Assembly (NCBI GenBank): GCA_034189165.1
Contig: JAXHVN010000042.1
Location: 1-14,325, forward strand
DNA length: 14,325 nt
Source: JAASSS01 sp021767745
Lineage (GTDB): Bacteria > Pseudomonadota > Gammaproteobacteria > UBA5335
Direction of reading: 5' to 3'
Shown here: one piece after another, positions 1 to 6,615 of the stretch
Position numbering within the stretch: position 1 is the stretch's first letter
Layout of the letters: every line of letters begins with the position of its first letter
Notes under the pieces: model-generated
What the model saw: the letters and a program-made list of their open reading frames with translations, nothing else
What the model was told of the DNA's origin: nothing
Database searches by the model: none
Translations under genes and position numbers: made by a program

Positions 1-1208
1 CCGGCGGGACCGTGGTGCACGATCTGCCAGTGATCGCGCGACATCAGATACTGCACCGCGAACAGCGGCGTGCGATCCAGCACGCCGATGCGCCAGTCGA
101 ACTCGGTGTACAGGAACTCCTGCGCGAGGATCAGCGAGGATTCGGCGAACAGGGTGCGGGCGATGCGGCGGAAACTCTCGGCATTCTCCGCCTTGTGCAC
201 GCCGCGGGAGAACGATCCATCCGGGATCTTCAGCACCACCGGGTAGTCGATCCGCTCCGGCAGATCGCCGAGCGCCCCGCGCTGCAGCACGCGCGTGCGT
301 GGCGCCGGAATCTTGTGGCTGGCCAGGAGCTCGGCCAGGAACACCTTGTTGGTGCAGCGGACGATGGAGTCGGCATCGTCGATCACCACCATGTGCTCGC
401 TCTCGGCCTTCTTGGCGAAGCGGTAGGTGTAGTGATCGATGTTGGTGGTGGTGCGGATAAACAGGGCGTCGTATTCGGGCAGCCGGGTGTAGTCGCGCCG
501 CTCGATCAGCTCCACCTCCACCCCGAGCTTGCGCCCCAACCGGCTGAAATTGGCCAGCGCAGCGGCATTCGAGGGCGCCAGCGGCTCACCCGGCTCGTGC
601 AGGATGGCCAGATCGTAGCGGGCCGGCCGGCGCACCCGGTGGCGGCGCCAGCGCCGGCCCAGATGGGCCAGCAGCGCCTCGCCGAAGCGGGCCTCGTCCT
701 CCGGCGTGTGCGGCACGGCATCCAGCCCGAGTGCCCGCAGGCCGGCGATCTGCCAGTGACCGCGGTGACGGAACTGCACCCGCAGCAGCGGGCAGGGGAA
801 AACGTCGAACAGATCGCGGCCGAGCTCGGTCAGCGCCGGGATCTGCGCCTGGCCGAAGTACAGGTCGATGGCGATGCGATCGCCGGCGTCCGGTTCGGCA
901 TTGCGCAGGGCCCGCTGCACCGGCGCGGCCAGATCCTCGATGCCGAGCATGGTGATCGCCCAGTTGCCGAGGTCGGTCATCGTCCGCACGCTCGGCAACA
1001 CCCGATGCCCGCGGGCCTCGCCCAGCAGCCCGCCGTAGTAGCCAAGGCCGAGATACCGATAGCTGCGGCACAGGTTGATGACCTTCGCCTGGCGCAGCCG
1101 CACGTAGTCCGGCGCGGCGAGATAATCGCGCACCGGCACCACCGGCAGGTCCGGAAAGCCCGGCCGCCAGTCGCCGGTCCGCTCGACCAGGATCAAGTGC
1201 GCCGACAT
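1..1208 (-). CDS. RimK-family ATP-grasp ligase with RimK-like N-terminal domain (3' end cut by window)
   Basis: Read on the minus strand from ATG at 1208-1206, the frame stays open to the window edge and gives 402 residues. The missing C-terminus is expected to be short, since relatives are about 480-500 residues. Residues 1-210 are the N-terminal domain seen in RimK-family proteins, with the conserved stretch INLCRSYRYL at 44-53 and HRVLPSVRT at 68-76. From about residue 270 the ATP-grasp part begins: VVIDDADSIVRCTNKVF, then VVLKIPDGSFSRGV near 322, then QEFLYTEFDWRIGVL. This family joins amino acids to a carboxyl group of a peptide or small molecule through an acyl-phosphate, using ATP. The real substrate of this subgroup is not known. 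The start codon overlaps the stop of the upstream GNAT/C39 gene by one base (TGATG), which argues for translational coupling and a joint function. Family assignment is firm; the role is inference. Confidence 0.9.
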   Translation of the reverse strand, partial: MSAHLILVERTGDWRPGFPDLPVVPVRDYLAAPDYVRLRQAKVINLCRSYRYLGLGYYGGLLGEARGHRVLPSVRTMTDLGNWAITMLGIEDLAAPVQRALRNAEPDAGDRIAIDLYFGQAQIPALTELGRDLFDVFPCPLLRVQFRHRGHWQIAGLRALGLDAVPHTPEDEARFGEALLAHLGRRWRRHRVRRPARYDLAILHEPGEPLAPSNAAALANFSRLGRKLGVEVELIERRDYTRLPEYDALFIRTTTNIDHYTYRFAKKAESEHMVVIDDADSIVRCTNKVFLAELLASHKIPAPRTRVLQRGALGDLPERIDYPVVLKIPDGSFSRGVHKAENAESFRRIARTLFAESSLILAQEFLYTEFDWRIGVLDRTPLFAVQYLMSRDHWQIVHHGPA

Positions 1209-2293
1209 CAGCGCGAGATCAGTACGACGGCACGCTGGCCGCTCTTGCCGTAGCGGCTCATGCGCTCGAATTCCGGACGCGGAATGGGCAGGTCGATGCA
1301 GTCCACGGGGCGTTTATCCTGTTCGTAGTCGACGTAAGGGTCGTGCACCCAGACGTAATCGCGCGAGCAGCCCGTCACCACCACCCAGTGCGGAAACTTT
1401 TCGCGGTAGATCCGCCAGGAGCTGATCAGCACGACGGCCATCTGCCCGGCCGCCAGCCGCTCGCCCAGCTCCGTTGCCGGCAGGCGGCGATGATGGATCG
1501 GCACCACCAGCTCGGTCAGCTCGGTCAGCATGTCCTCCTGCACGAGGCGGATGACGGTCTTCTTCTCCTGCGTGCGCACCGAGTCCACGAACAACGTGGC
1601 GGCGTCACGCACGAACACTTCGACCGCGAAGCCGCGCCGGCGTGCCGCCAGCGCCAGCCCGTAGGGGCCGCAGCCGCCGTGGCCGGAGGTCATGAAGATG
1701 CTGGTGGCCTCGCGCCACAGGCGCAACTCGAGCTTGCGATCCAGCGCCAGCGAGGGTTCGATGGCCTGCATGGCCATCATCAGCGCGGCCGGCCCGCAGG
1801 TGAAATCGAGCGTCTGCGCATAGTAGGGGCAGTCGCGGCTGACCACCTCCGGCTCGCGCAGACGCTTTTCGAGCCGCAGCGCATCGCCGGCGTCCTCGTA
1901 GTAGGCCGGCACCAGGGCGAAGCGCCGATAGCCGGCGCGCTCGTACAGGGCGATGGCCGCGTCGTTGTCCGGACGCACCTCCAGGCGGATCGTGAGGCAC
2001 CCCTCCTCGTGCGCCGCCTGTTCGGCTGCCCGCAAGAGCGCCGCGCCCACGCCCTGCCCGCGCAGCCGGCCGGCCACGGCCAGCGAGTACAGCCGGGCCA
2101 GCACCGTGCCGCGATGGAAAAGCACCAGCGCATAGCCACCCACGCCCTGGGCGTCTTCGTACACCTGCAACCGGGCATGGGCGCGGGTAAGGAAGTGGCG
2201 AAAGCTGCGGCGGGAGATCTGGTCGCTGGAGAAGCTCTGTCGCTCCAGCGCCAGCAGCGGTTCCAGATCGGCCAGCGTGGCGGCACGGATCAT
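1208..2293 (-). CDS. GNAT acetyltransferase fused to C39-like cysteine peptidase
   Basis: A 361-residue two-domain protein. Residues 1-145 are a GNAT fold, with the acetyl-CoA loop R78-G-Q-G-V-G83 and the typical ending LYERAGYRR at 116-124. Residues 150-361 match the C39-like papain-fold family (former DUF3335). The likely catalytic triad is visible: Cys166 in DFTCGPAAL, His302 in FPHWVVV and Asp318 in VHDPY. No export signal or membrane segment is seen, so it is probably cytoplasmic. The start at 2293 (MIRAATL) fits where GNAT domains begin. ATGs at 2302 and 2305 are possible alternatives, and none has a clear Shine-Dalgarno site. The frame stays open upstream to 2704, but that extension is low-complexity and overlaps the divergent exonuclease gene. 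Together with the overlapping RimK-type gene it suggests that a peptide is cleaved, acylated and extended with amino acids. This last point is inference. Confidence 0.9.
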   Translation of the reverse strand: MIRAATLADLEPLLALERQSFSSDQISRRSFRHFLTRAHARLQVYEDAQGVGGYALVLFHRGTVLARLYSLAVAGRLRGQGVGAALLRAAEQAAHEEGCLTIRLEVRPDNDAAIALYERAGYRRFALVPAYYEDAGDALRLEKRLREPEVVSRDCPYYAQTLDFTCGPAALMMAMQAIEPSLALDRKLELRLWREATSIFMTSGHGGCGPYGLALAARRRGFAVEVFVRDAATLFVDSVRTQEKKTVIRLVQEDMLTELTELVVPIHHRRLPATELGERLAAGQMAVVLISSWRIYREKFPHWVVVTGCSRDYVWVHDPYVDYEQDKRPVDCIDLPIPRPEFERMSRYGKSGQRAVVLISR

Positions 2294-2383
2294 GCAGCGC
2301 ATCATAATGAATCGGCGGGCCGGCGCGGCAATCGTTACGCGCCGATGGCCAGGGCCGGCACGACGCTCAGCCCGCCGGCATCG

Positions 2384-2419
2384 CAGCTCGGCCGCGCAAC
2401 CGCTGATGCGGCCGAGCTG
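2384..2419. repeat. 12-bp inverted repeat (hairpin) in divergent intergenic region
   Basis: CAGCTCGGCCGC (2384-2395) and GCGGCCGAGCTG (2408-2419) are perfect reverse complements around a 12-base loop. No T-run follows on either strand, so an intrinsic terminator is unlikely. Its right arm runs directly into the 14-bp palindrome at 2418-2431. It may be a leader structure for the GNAT/C39 transcript or part of an operator. Confidence 0.6.
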
Positions 2420-2431
2420 TAACATGTTACA
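2418..2431. promoter_or_regulatory. Perfect 14-bp palindrome, candidate operator
   Basis: TGTAACATGTTACA is a perfect palindrome and an AT-rich patch in GC-rich surroundings. It lies between two divergent genes, 125 bp before the GNAT/C39 start and 84 bp before the exonuclease start. This form and position are typical of a dimeric repressor or activator site. I do not recognise the regulator. It partly resembles TGTAA-N-TTACA style sites, but the spacing does not match any that I can name with confidence. Confidence 0.5.
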
Positions 2432-2515
2432 AATTCGCAGCCGCGCCCCGCCGGCTCGGGGAACCCTCTCCCCTGCGATGCGATCCGAAGGCGATCGCCT
2501 GCCGACAGCCACTGC

Positions 2516-3520
2516 ATGAACCTGCTCGACGAAGCGCCGGTGTGCGCCCGCCCCGCCGGCCTCTACTGCCCGGCCGGCGACTTCTACCTCGACCCGCAGC
2601 AGCCGGTGGCCCGGGCCGTGCTGACGCACGCCCATGGCGATCACGCCCGTCCGGGCAGCGAGCACTACTGGGCCAGTGCCGCCAGCGGTCCGATCCTGGC
2701 GCACCGACTGCCGGAAGCCGCCTGCACACTGCTGGACTACGGTGAGACGTGCCGGCTGGGCGCGGCCCGGATCTCACTGCACCCGGCCGGCCACATCCTC
2801 GGTTCGGCGCAGGTGCGCATCGAGGTGGACGACCGCGTGTGGGTCGTCTCGGGCGACTACAAGCGGCAGGCCGATCCCAGCTGCGAGCCCTTCGAGGTGG
2901 TGCCCTGTGAGGGCTTCATCACCGAGGCCACCTTCGCCTTGCCGGTCTATCGCTGGCCGGCGCCGGTCGAGGTAGTCGGACAGATCATCGACTGGTGGCA
3001 GACCAATGCGGCGGCGGGCCGGGCGAGCCTCCTGTACTGCTACAGCCTCGGCAAGGCGCAGCGGGTGCTGGCCGAGCTGCAGGCCGCCGGTGCCCGTGGC
3101 GCCGCCCTGCCCGTGCGGCCGGCCTACCTGCACAGCGCGCTGCTGACGCTGACGGCGATCTACCGGCAGGCGGGCATCTCGCTATGGCCAACCGCGCCGC
3201 TCAACGCCCTGGCGGGCGACGGTGCCGGCGAGCTCATCCTGGCGCCACCGGCTGCGGAGAAGGGCAACTGGCGCCGGCGCCTGGCACGGCCGGCGACGGC
3301 GATGTGCTCGGGCTGGATGCGGGTGCGCGGCAACCGCCGGCGACGGGGCTACGAACGCGGCTTCGTGCTGTCCGACCATGCCGACTGGCCGGCCCTGCTG
3401 CAGACCGTCCGCGAGACCGGTGCCCGCCGTGTGCTGACGATGCACGGGCAGAGCACGGAGCTGGCAGCCTTCCTGCAGGAGCAGGGCCTCGATGCCGCGC
3501 CGCTGGCCGGGCATGCCTGA
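2516..3520 (+). CDS. Ligase-associated DNA exonuclease, metallo-beta-lactamase fold
   Basis: A 334-residue protein of the family linked to bacterial ATP-dependent ligases, related to the SNM1/CPSF-73 type of nuclease. The metal-binding signature H38-A-H40-G-D42-H43 sits in LTHAHGDHARPG. Further ligands are visible: His93 in AGHILGSAQ, Asp114 in SGDYKRQ, Asp287-His288 in LSDHADW and His310 in TMHGQ. SGWMRVRG-NRRRRG before the SDHADW motif is also typical of the family. It is expected to trim DNA ends in the cytoplasm before sealing by the ligase, whose gene begins 3 bp downstream. The usual partners, an Lhr-type helicase and the PdeM phosphoesterase, are not in this window. There is no clear Shine-Dalgarno site before the ATG at 2516, but the N-terminus (MNLLDEAPVC...YCPAGDFYLDP) fits the family, so this start is preferred. 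Assignment to the family is secure. Confidence 0.92.
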   Translation: MNLLDEAPVCARPAGLYCPAGDFYLDPQQPVARAVLTHAHGDHARPGSEHYWASAASGPILAHRLPEAACTLLDYGETCRLGAARISLHPAGHILGSAQVRIEVDDRVWVVSGDYKRQADPSCEPFEVVPCEGFITEATFALPVYRWPAPVEVVGQIIDWWQTNAAAGRASLLYCYSLGKAQRVLAELQAAGARGAALPVRPAYLHSALLTLTAIYRQAGISLWPTAPLNALAGDGAGELILAPPAAEKGNWRRRLARPATAMCSGWMRVRGNRRRRGYERGFVLSDHADWPALLQTVRETGARRVLTMHGQSTELAAFLQEQGLDAAPLAGHA

Positions 3521-3523
3521 CGC

Positions 3524-5110
3524 ATGCGTCGCTTCGTTGCCCTGTTCGAGACGCTGGATGCCACCACGGCGACCAATGCCAAGGTCGAGGCGCTGCGTTC
3601 GTACTTCGCCGCCGCGCCGCCTGCCGATGCCGCCTGGGCGGTGTACTTTCTCACCGGTCGGCGGCTCAAACACCTGATCGGCCCGGTCCGGCTCAAGCGC
3701 TGGCTGATCGAGCAGACGGGCCTGCCTGCCTGGCTGGTCGATGCCAGTCACCAGCACGTGGGCGATCTCGCCGAGACCATCGCCCTGTTGCAGGCCGACC
3801 CTGCCGCCCCGGTGCCGCCGCAATCCCTCGCCGAGTGGGTCGAAGGCCGGCTGCTGCCGCTCGCGGCGCAGGCTGAGGCAGACCAGGCAATACAGCTCAC
3901 CGCGTGGTGGCAGACGCTACCGCCGACCGCCTGCCTGTTGGTGAACAAGTTGCTGACCGGCGCCCTGCGCGTCGGAGTCTCGCAGACGCTGGTGGAGCGT
4001 GCGCTGGCGGAGGTGGCCGGCCTGCCGCGCCCGGTGATCGCCCACCGCCTGATGGGCGACTGGCAGCCCGACAGCGATTTCTATCGCGTCCTGCTCGATC
4101 CGGATGCCACCACGGCCGACCAGGCCCGCCCCTATCCCTTCTTCCTCTGCCACCCGCTGACGACGCCGCCGGCCTCACTCGGCCCCCGCGATGACTGGCA
4201 GGTGGAGTGGAAATGGGATGGCATCCGCGCGCAGCTCGTGCGCCGCGAGGCCGACATCGCCCTATGGTCGCGTGGCGAAGCGCTGATCACCGAACGCTTC
4301 CCGGAGGTGGTCGAGGCCGCTGGCACGCTGCCCGCCGGCGTCGTGCTCGACGGCGAGCTGCTCGCCTGGCAGGACGAGGTGCTGCCCTTCGCCGCCCTGC
4401 AGCGCCGCCTCGGGCGCAAGACGCTGACACCGCGGCTGCTGCGCGAGGTGCCGGTGATCCTGCTCGTCTATGACCTGCTGGAGCAGGCCGGCGAGGACAT
4501 CCGCCCGTTGCCCCTGCAGGTGCGCCGCGCCCGCCTGGCCGACCTGCTCACCGACGCCCCGCCCGCGCTGCGGCTCTCGCCGCGGATCGAGGCGCCGGAC
4601 TGGCCGGCGCTGGCCAAGCTGCGCGAGCAGTCGCGGGCCCGGCGGGTGGAGGGCTTCATGCTCAAGCGCCACGACAGCCCCTACCGTGCCGGCCGGCGCA
4701 AGGGCGAGTGGTGGAAGTGGAAGATCGCCCCGCACACGCTCGATGCGGTGCTGACACATGCCCAGCCCGGCGCCGGGCGGCGCTCGAACCTCTACACCGA
4801 CTACACCTTCGCGGTCTGGGACGAGCAGGATCGGCTGGTCCCGATCGCCAAGGCCTACTCCGGCCTGACCGACATGGAGATCGCCGAGCTGGACGCCTGG
4901 ATCCGCCAGCACACGCGCGAGCGCTTCGGTCCGGTGCGGGCGGTGGAACCGCAACTGGTCTTCGAGCTGGCCTTCGAGGGGCTCGCCCCGTCCCGGCGCC
5001 ACAAGTCCGGCATCGCCGTGCGCTTCCCGCGCATCCTGCGCTGGCGCCGCGATCTCGACGCCCAGGACGCCGACCGCCTCGCCGATATCCGCCAGCTCAT
5101 CGGAACCTGA
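3524..5110 (+). CDS. ATP-dependent DNA ligase (bacterial Lig/exonuclease-associated family)
   Basis: A 528-residue ATP-dependent DNA ligase that seals nicks through a lysine-AMP intermediate. The N-terminal DNA-binding domain spans about residues 1-200 (FETLDATTATNAKVEAL is typical). The nucleotidyltransferase core follows, with motif I K230-W-D-G-I-R and Lys230 as the adenylated residue. Next come motif III LDGELLAW at 275-282, motif IV EGFMLKR at 376-382 and motif V WWKWK at 396-400. The C-terminal OB-fold covers about 405-528 and includes GLAPSRRHKSGIAVRFPRI. No LigD polymerase, phosphoesterase domain or Ku gene is present, so this is not the standard NHEJ system. The ATG lies 3 bp after the exonuclease stop and lacks its own clear Shine-Dalgarno site, which suggests translational coupling. 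Both products probably act in one repair reaction. Length and motif order match the family; no lesion is seen. Confidence 0.94.
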   Translation: MRRFVALFETLDATTATNAKVEALRSYFAAAPPADAAWAVYFLTGRRLKHLIGPVRLKRWLIEQTGLPAWLVDASHQHVGDLAETIALLQADPAAPVPPQSLAEWVEGRLLPLAAQAEADQAIQLTAWWQTLPPTACLLVNKLLTGALRVGVSQTLVERALAEVAGLPRPVIAHRLMGDWQPDSDFYRVLLDPDATTADQARPYPFFLCHPLTTPPASLGPRDDWQVEWKWDGIRAQLVRREADIALWSRGEALITERFPEVVEAAGTLPAGVVLDGELLAWQDEVLPFAALQRRLGRKTLTPRLLREVPVILLVYDLLEQAGEDIRPLPLQVRRARLADLLTDAPPALRLSPRIEAPDWPALAKLREQSRARRVEGFMLKRHDSPYRAGRRKGEWWKWKIAPHTLDAVLTHAQPGAGRRSNLYTDYTFAVWDEQDRLVPIAKAYSGLTDMEIAELDAWIRQHTRERFGPVRAVEPQLVFELAFEGLAPSRRHKSGIAVRFPRILRWRRDLDAQDADRLADIRQLIGT

Positions 5111-5195
5111 CGCCCGCGGGTGCGTCCGATCGGCAGGGTTCGAGCGAGCTGGCGGACCTGCCGGCTTCCCCGCCGACTGCTGCGGAGCGATCACG

Positions 5196-5846
5196 ATGCG
5201 CCATCTCCTCATCGCGTTGCCTATCTGCCTTGGCCTGTCCCTGCCCTTGGCGGCGACCGCCGAACCCGTGCCGGTGGGCGTCGCCGCGGCCGAGACGGGC
5301 AATGGCCTGCCGCGCGGAGCCGATGGGCGCTGCTTCGTGCTCACGCCGCGGCACCTGCTGACGGAAGCCAGCCCGCAGATCACGACGGCCGGGGGTGACA
5401 CGCTCGAGGTGGATGCAGTGCGCGAACTCGGTGATGATCTCGCCGTGCTCACGCCCCCCGAGCCGCTCGCCGGGTGCGAGCGCGACTGGCCGAGCGCCCG
5501 GGGTCTCGGAAATCTGTTGCAGCAGGCTGTCGAGGGGCAGTTGGTCGCGCGGGACGGGCAGGGCGAGATTCAGCGGCACACGGTGCGCCTCGTCAGCCAC
5601 AGTCCGCGGTGGGTCATTGTCGCTGCGCAGACACCAAACGCCGACAACAGCGGCAGCGCGGAGGCTGCGCCTTCCTCGCTACCTGTGGAGTTTCACGGCG
5701 CACTGCTGCGCGTGCACGATCGTCCCGTGGGCATGCTGATACGCACCGACGCCGACCGCGGCGAGGGGACGGTGCTGCGGCTCGACTACCTGCGCGAGCT
5801 CACTGCACCACTGTTCTCCACGGACGCCGCCACCGGCACCGACTGA
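5196..5846 (+). CDS. Exported protein resembling a degenerate trypsin-fold protease
   Basis: A 216-residue protein with a clear signal peptide: MRHLLIALPI, a hydrophobic core, and a likely cut after ATA at residues 20-22. The mature part has two patches recalling chymotrypsin-like proteases. CFVLTPRHLLTEA (46-58) puts His53 where TAAH normally lies, and GDDLAVL (79-85) puts Asp81 at the acid position. The third patch, VEFHGALLRVHDRPVGML (164-181), aligns with GDSGGPL...G..VG, yet the serine position is Phe166 (or His167 with a one-residue shift). If the alignment holds, this is a non-catalytic periplasmic binding or scaffold protein. Cys46 and Cys94 could form a disulfide. GGAG at 5184-5187 lies 8 bases before the ATG and supports the start. 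It follows the ligase gene by 85 bp on the same strand. I do not recognise a named family; the fold reading is inference. Confidence 0.75.
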   Translation: MRHLLIALPICLGLSLPLAATAEPVPVGVAAAETGNGLPRGADGRCFVLTPRHLLTEASPQITTAGGDTLEVDAVRELGDDLAVLTPPEPLAGCERDWPSARGLGNLLQQAVEGQLVARDGQGEIQRHTVRLVSHSPRWVIVAAQTPNADNSGSAEAAPSSLPVEFHGALLRVHDRPVGMLIRTDADRGEGTVLRLDYLRELTAPLFSTDAATGTD

Positions 5847-5864
5847 TCATCCCGCCCGCATCGC

Positions 5865-6323
5865 TCAGATCGGCGTGATGGCCTCGGCCGCGGCCCGCTT
5901 GCGCTCGTCGAACCACTTGCCGAGCTCCTCGGCACGCGTCTTGTCGATTTCCTTGCGCGCCACCTCGAAGAACTCCTCTTCTTCCTCTTCCATGTGGTGC
6001 TCGAGCAGCTCCTTGAGCGTCTTGAACTTCTGCAGCCACTGTTCGTTCATCATCGCGACGGTGGCCAGCTCCTCGACCAGGTTGTTGGCCATGTGGTGCT
6101 CGTTGTAGGCCTCGAAGGCCTCCCCATCCTCGCCCTCCTTGCGCAGCTGCGCGTAGAAGGTGGCCTCCTCGACCTTGTGGTGGGTCCAGATGTCGATCTT
6201 GAACTCGTCGAACAGGCGCCGGCGCGTCTTCTCGGCGCTGTTGCTGGTGTCGGCGATCTTCTCCATCAGCTCTCTGGCGTGATCGTGATCGGCCTTGATA
6301 CGGGCGTAGATGTCCTGCGACAC
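5865..6323 (-). CDS. Hemerythrin HHE-domain protein (GTG start)
   Basis: A 152-residue, mostly helical protein. It carries the hemerythrin-like metal motifs: HDH at 13-15, WTHHKVEEATF at 47-56 (His48/49 and Glu52/53), EHHM at 75-78 and LEHHMEEEEEEFF at 107-119. Such proteins bind a non-heme diiron centre and reversibly bind oxygen, or sense oxygen, NO or iron. There is no signal peptide, so the protein is cytoplasmic. The chosen start is GTG at 6323-6321, because the complement of CTCCCTG (6332-6338) is a good Shine-Dalgarno site 8 bases upstream and the N-terminus MSQDIYARIKADH fits the family. The frame extends back to an ATG at 6413, but that extra part is unlike the domain. The gene converges on the exported protein gene with an 18-bp gap and diverges from the AlkB-type hydroxylase gene. 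Confidence 0.88.
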   Translation of the reverse strand: MSQDIYARIKADHDHARELMEKIADTSNSAEKTRRRLFDEFKIDIWTHHKVEEATFYAQLRKEGEDGEAFEAYNEHHMANNLVEELATVAMMNEQWLQKFKTLKELLEHHMEEEEEEFFEVARKEIDKTRAEELGKWFDERKRAAAEAITPI

Positions 6324-6468
6324 GGCGATAGCTCCCTGAGCACTACGGGGACGAATGAGACCACCCGCGGGCGGCAAGATTCCTCGGCTGCCGATTCGCT
6401 GGCGCTGGCACACGCCATCCGTCGGCTGTGACTGAAATATTACCTACAACAATACTCTGGACAGGCAG

Positions 6469-6483
6469 CATAAGAGGCTTATG
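6469..6483. promoter_or_regulatory. Inverted repeat upstream of hydroxylase promoter, candidate activator site
   Basis: CATAAG-AGG-CTTATG is a perfect 6-bp inverted repeat with a 3-base centre. Its centre lies about 24 bp before the proposed -35 element at 6500, or near -59 from the expected transcription start. This is a common position for an activator binding site. The regulator is unknown, and no AlkS or AlkR gene is in the window. Confidence 0.4.
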
Positions 6484-6499
6484 ATGTTAAGACCGGGCC

Positions 6500-6528
6500 T
6501 TGACGTCGATAACTTCTAAACCTATTGC
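6500..6528 (+). promoter_or_regulatory. Sigma70-like promoter for the AlkB-type gene
   Basis: TTGACG (6500-6505) is followed after 17 bp by TATTGC (6523-6528). The -35 box matches 5 of 6 consensus bases; the -10 box is weak, as expected of an activated promoter. It lies in the AT-rich stretch and points to the hydroxylase gene with a leader of about 80 bases. Confidence 0.5.
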
Positions 6529-6533
6529 TAGGT

Positions 6534-6556
6534 AGCATCACTTCACAGGTGATGCT
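6534..6556 (+). promoter_or_regulatory. 5' leader hairpin of the AlkB-type gene
   Basis: AGCATCAC (6534-6541) pairs perfectly with GTGATGCT (6549-6556) around the 7-base loop TTCACAG. If transcription starts near 6535, this stem would sit at the very 5' end of the mRNA, where it could protect it from decay. As DNA it could instead be an operator overlapping the transcription start. No T-run follows, so it is not a terminator. Confidence 0.45.
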
Positions 6557-6615
6557 CGGCTCTCCAGGAACGAGAGTGAGAGGGTGGCAGCCATTTTCTC
6601 AAGGAGCACTATGCC

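Larger units (their letters stand above)
6324..6615. other. AT-rich divergent control region between hemerythrin and AlkB genes
   Basis: No convincing gene is seen here. GC content falls to about 44% over 6421-6540 (53 of 120 bases), far below the surrounding genes. The region contains an inverted repeat, a plausible promoter toward the hydroxylase gene and a leader hairpin, each listed separately. On the minus strand TAATAT (6442-6437) could be a -10 element for the hemerythrin gene, giving a leader of roughly 105 bases, but no good -35 partner is visible. Confidence 0.6.

Noticed and set aside
12..1253. Long plus-strand open frame antisense to the RimK-type gene
   Set aside because: Low-complexity His/Gln/Arg/Ala-rich product with no domain signal; the opposite strand encodes a clear ATP-grasp protein.
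1343..2422. Long plus-strand open frame antisense to the GNAT/C39 gene
   Set aside because: A mirror of GC-rich codon use; composition is biased and no motif is visible, while the minus strand has two complete domains.
2489..2500. AGGCGATCGCCT palindrome resembling the HIP1 repeat
   Set aside because: GCGATCGC occurs only sporadically in the window and is expected by chance in this GC-rich DNA.
2335..2517. 60-residue minus-strand frame with three cysteines upstream of the GNAT/C39 gene, considered as a peptide substrate
   Set aside because: No convincing ribosome binding site, it overlaps the operator-like repeats and the exonuclease start, and it has no recognisable leader or core.
2294..2704. 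N-terminal extension of the GNAT/C39 frame up to an ATG at 2704
   Set aside because: The extra 137 residues are Arg/Ala/Gly-rich, cross the palindrome and overlap the divergent exonuclease gene.
4262..5452. 396-residue minus-strand open frame antisense to the ligase
   Set aside because: The plus strand carries every ligase motif; the antisense product is low-complexity.
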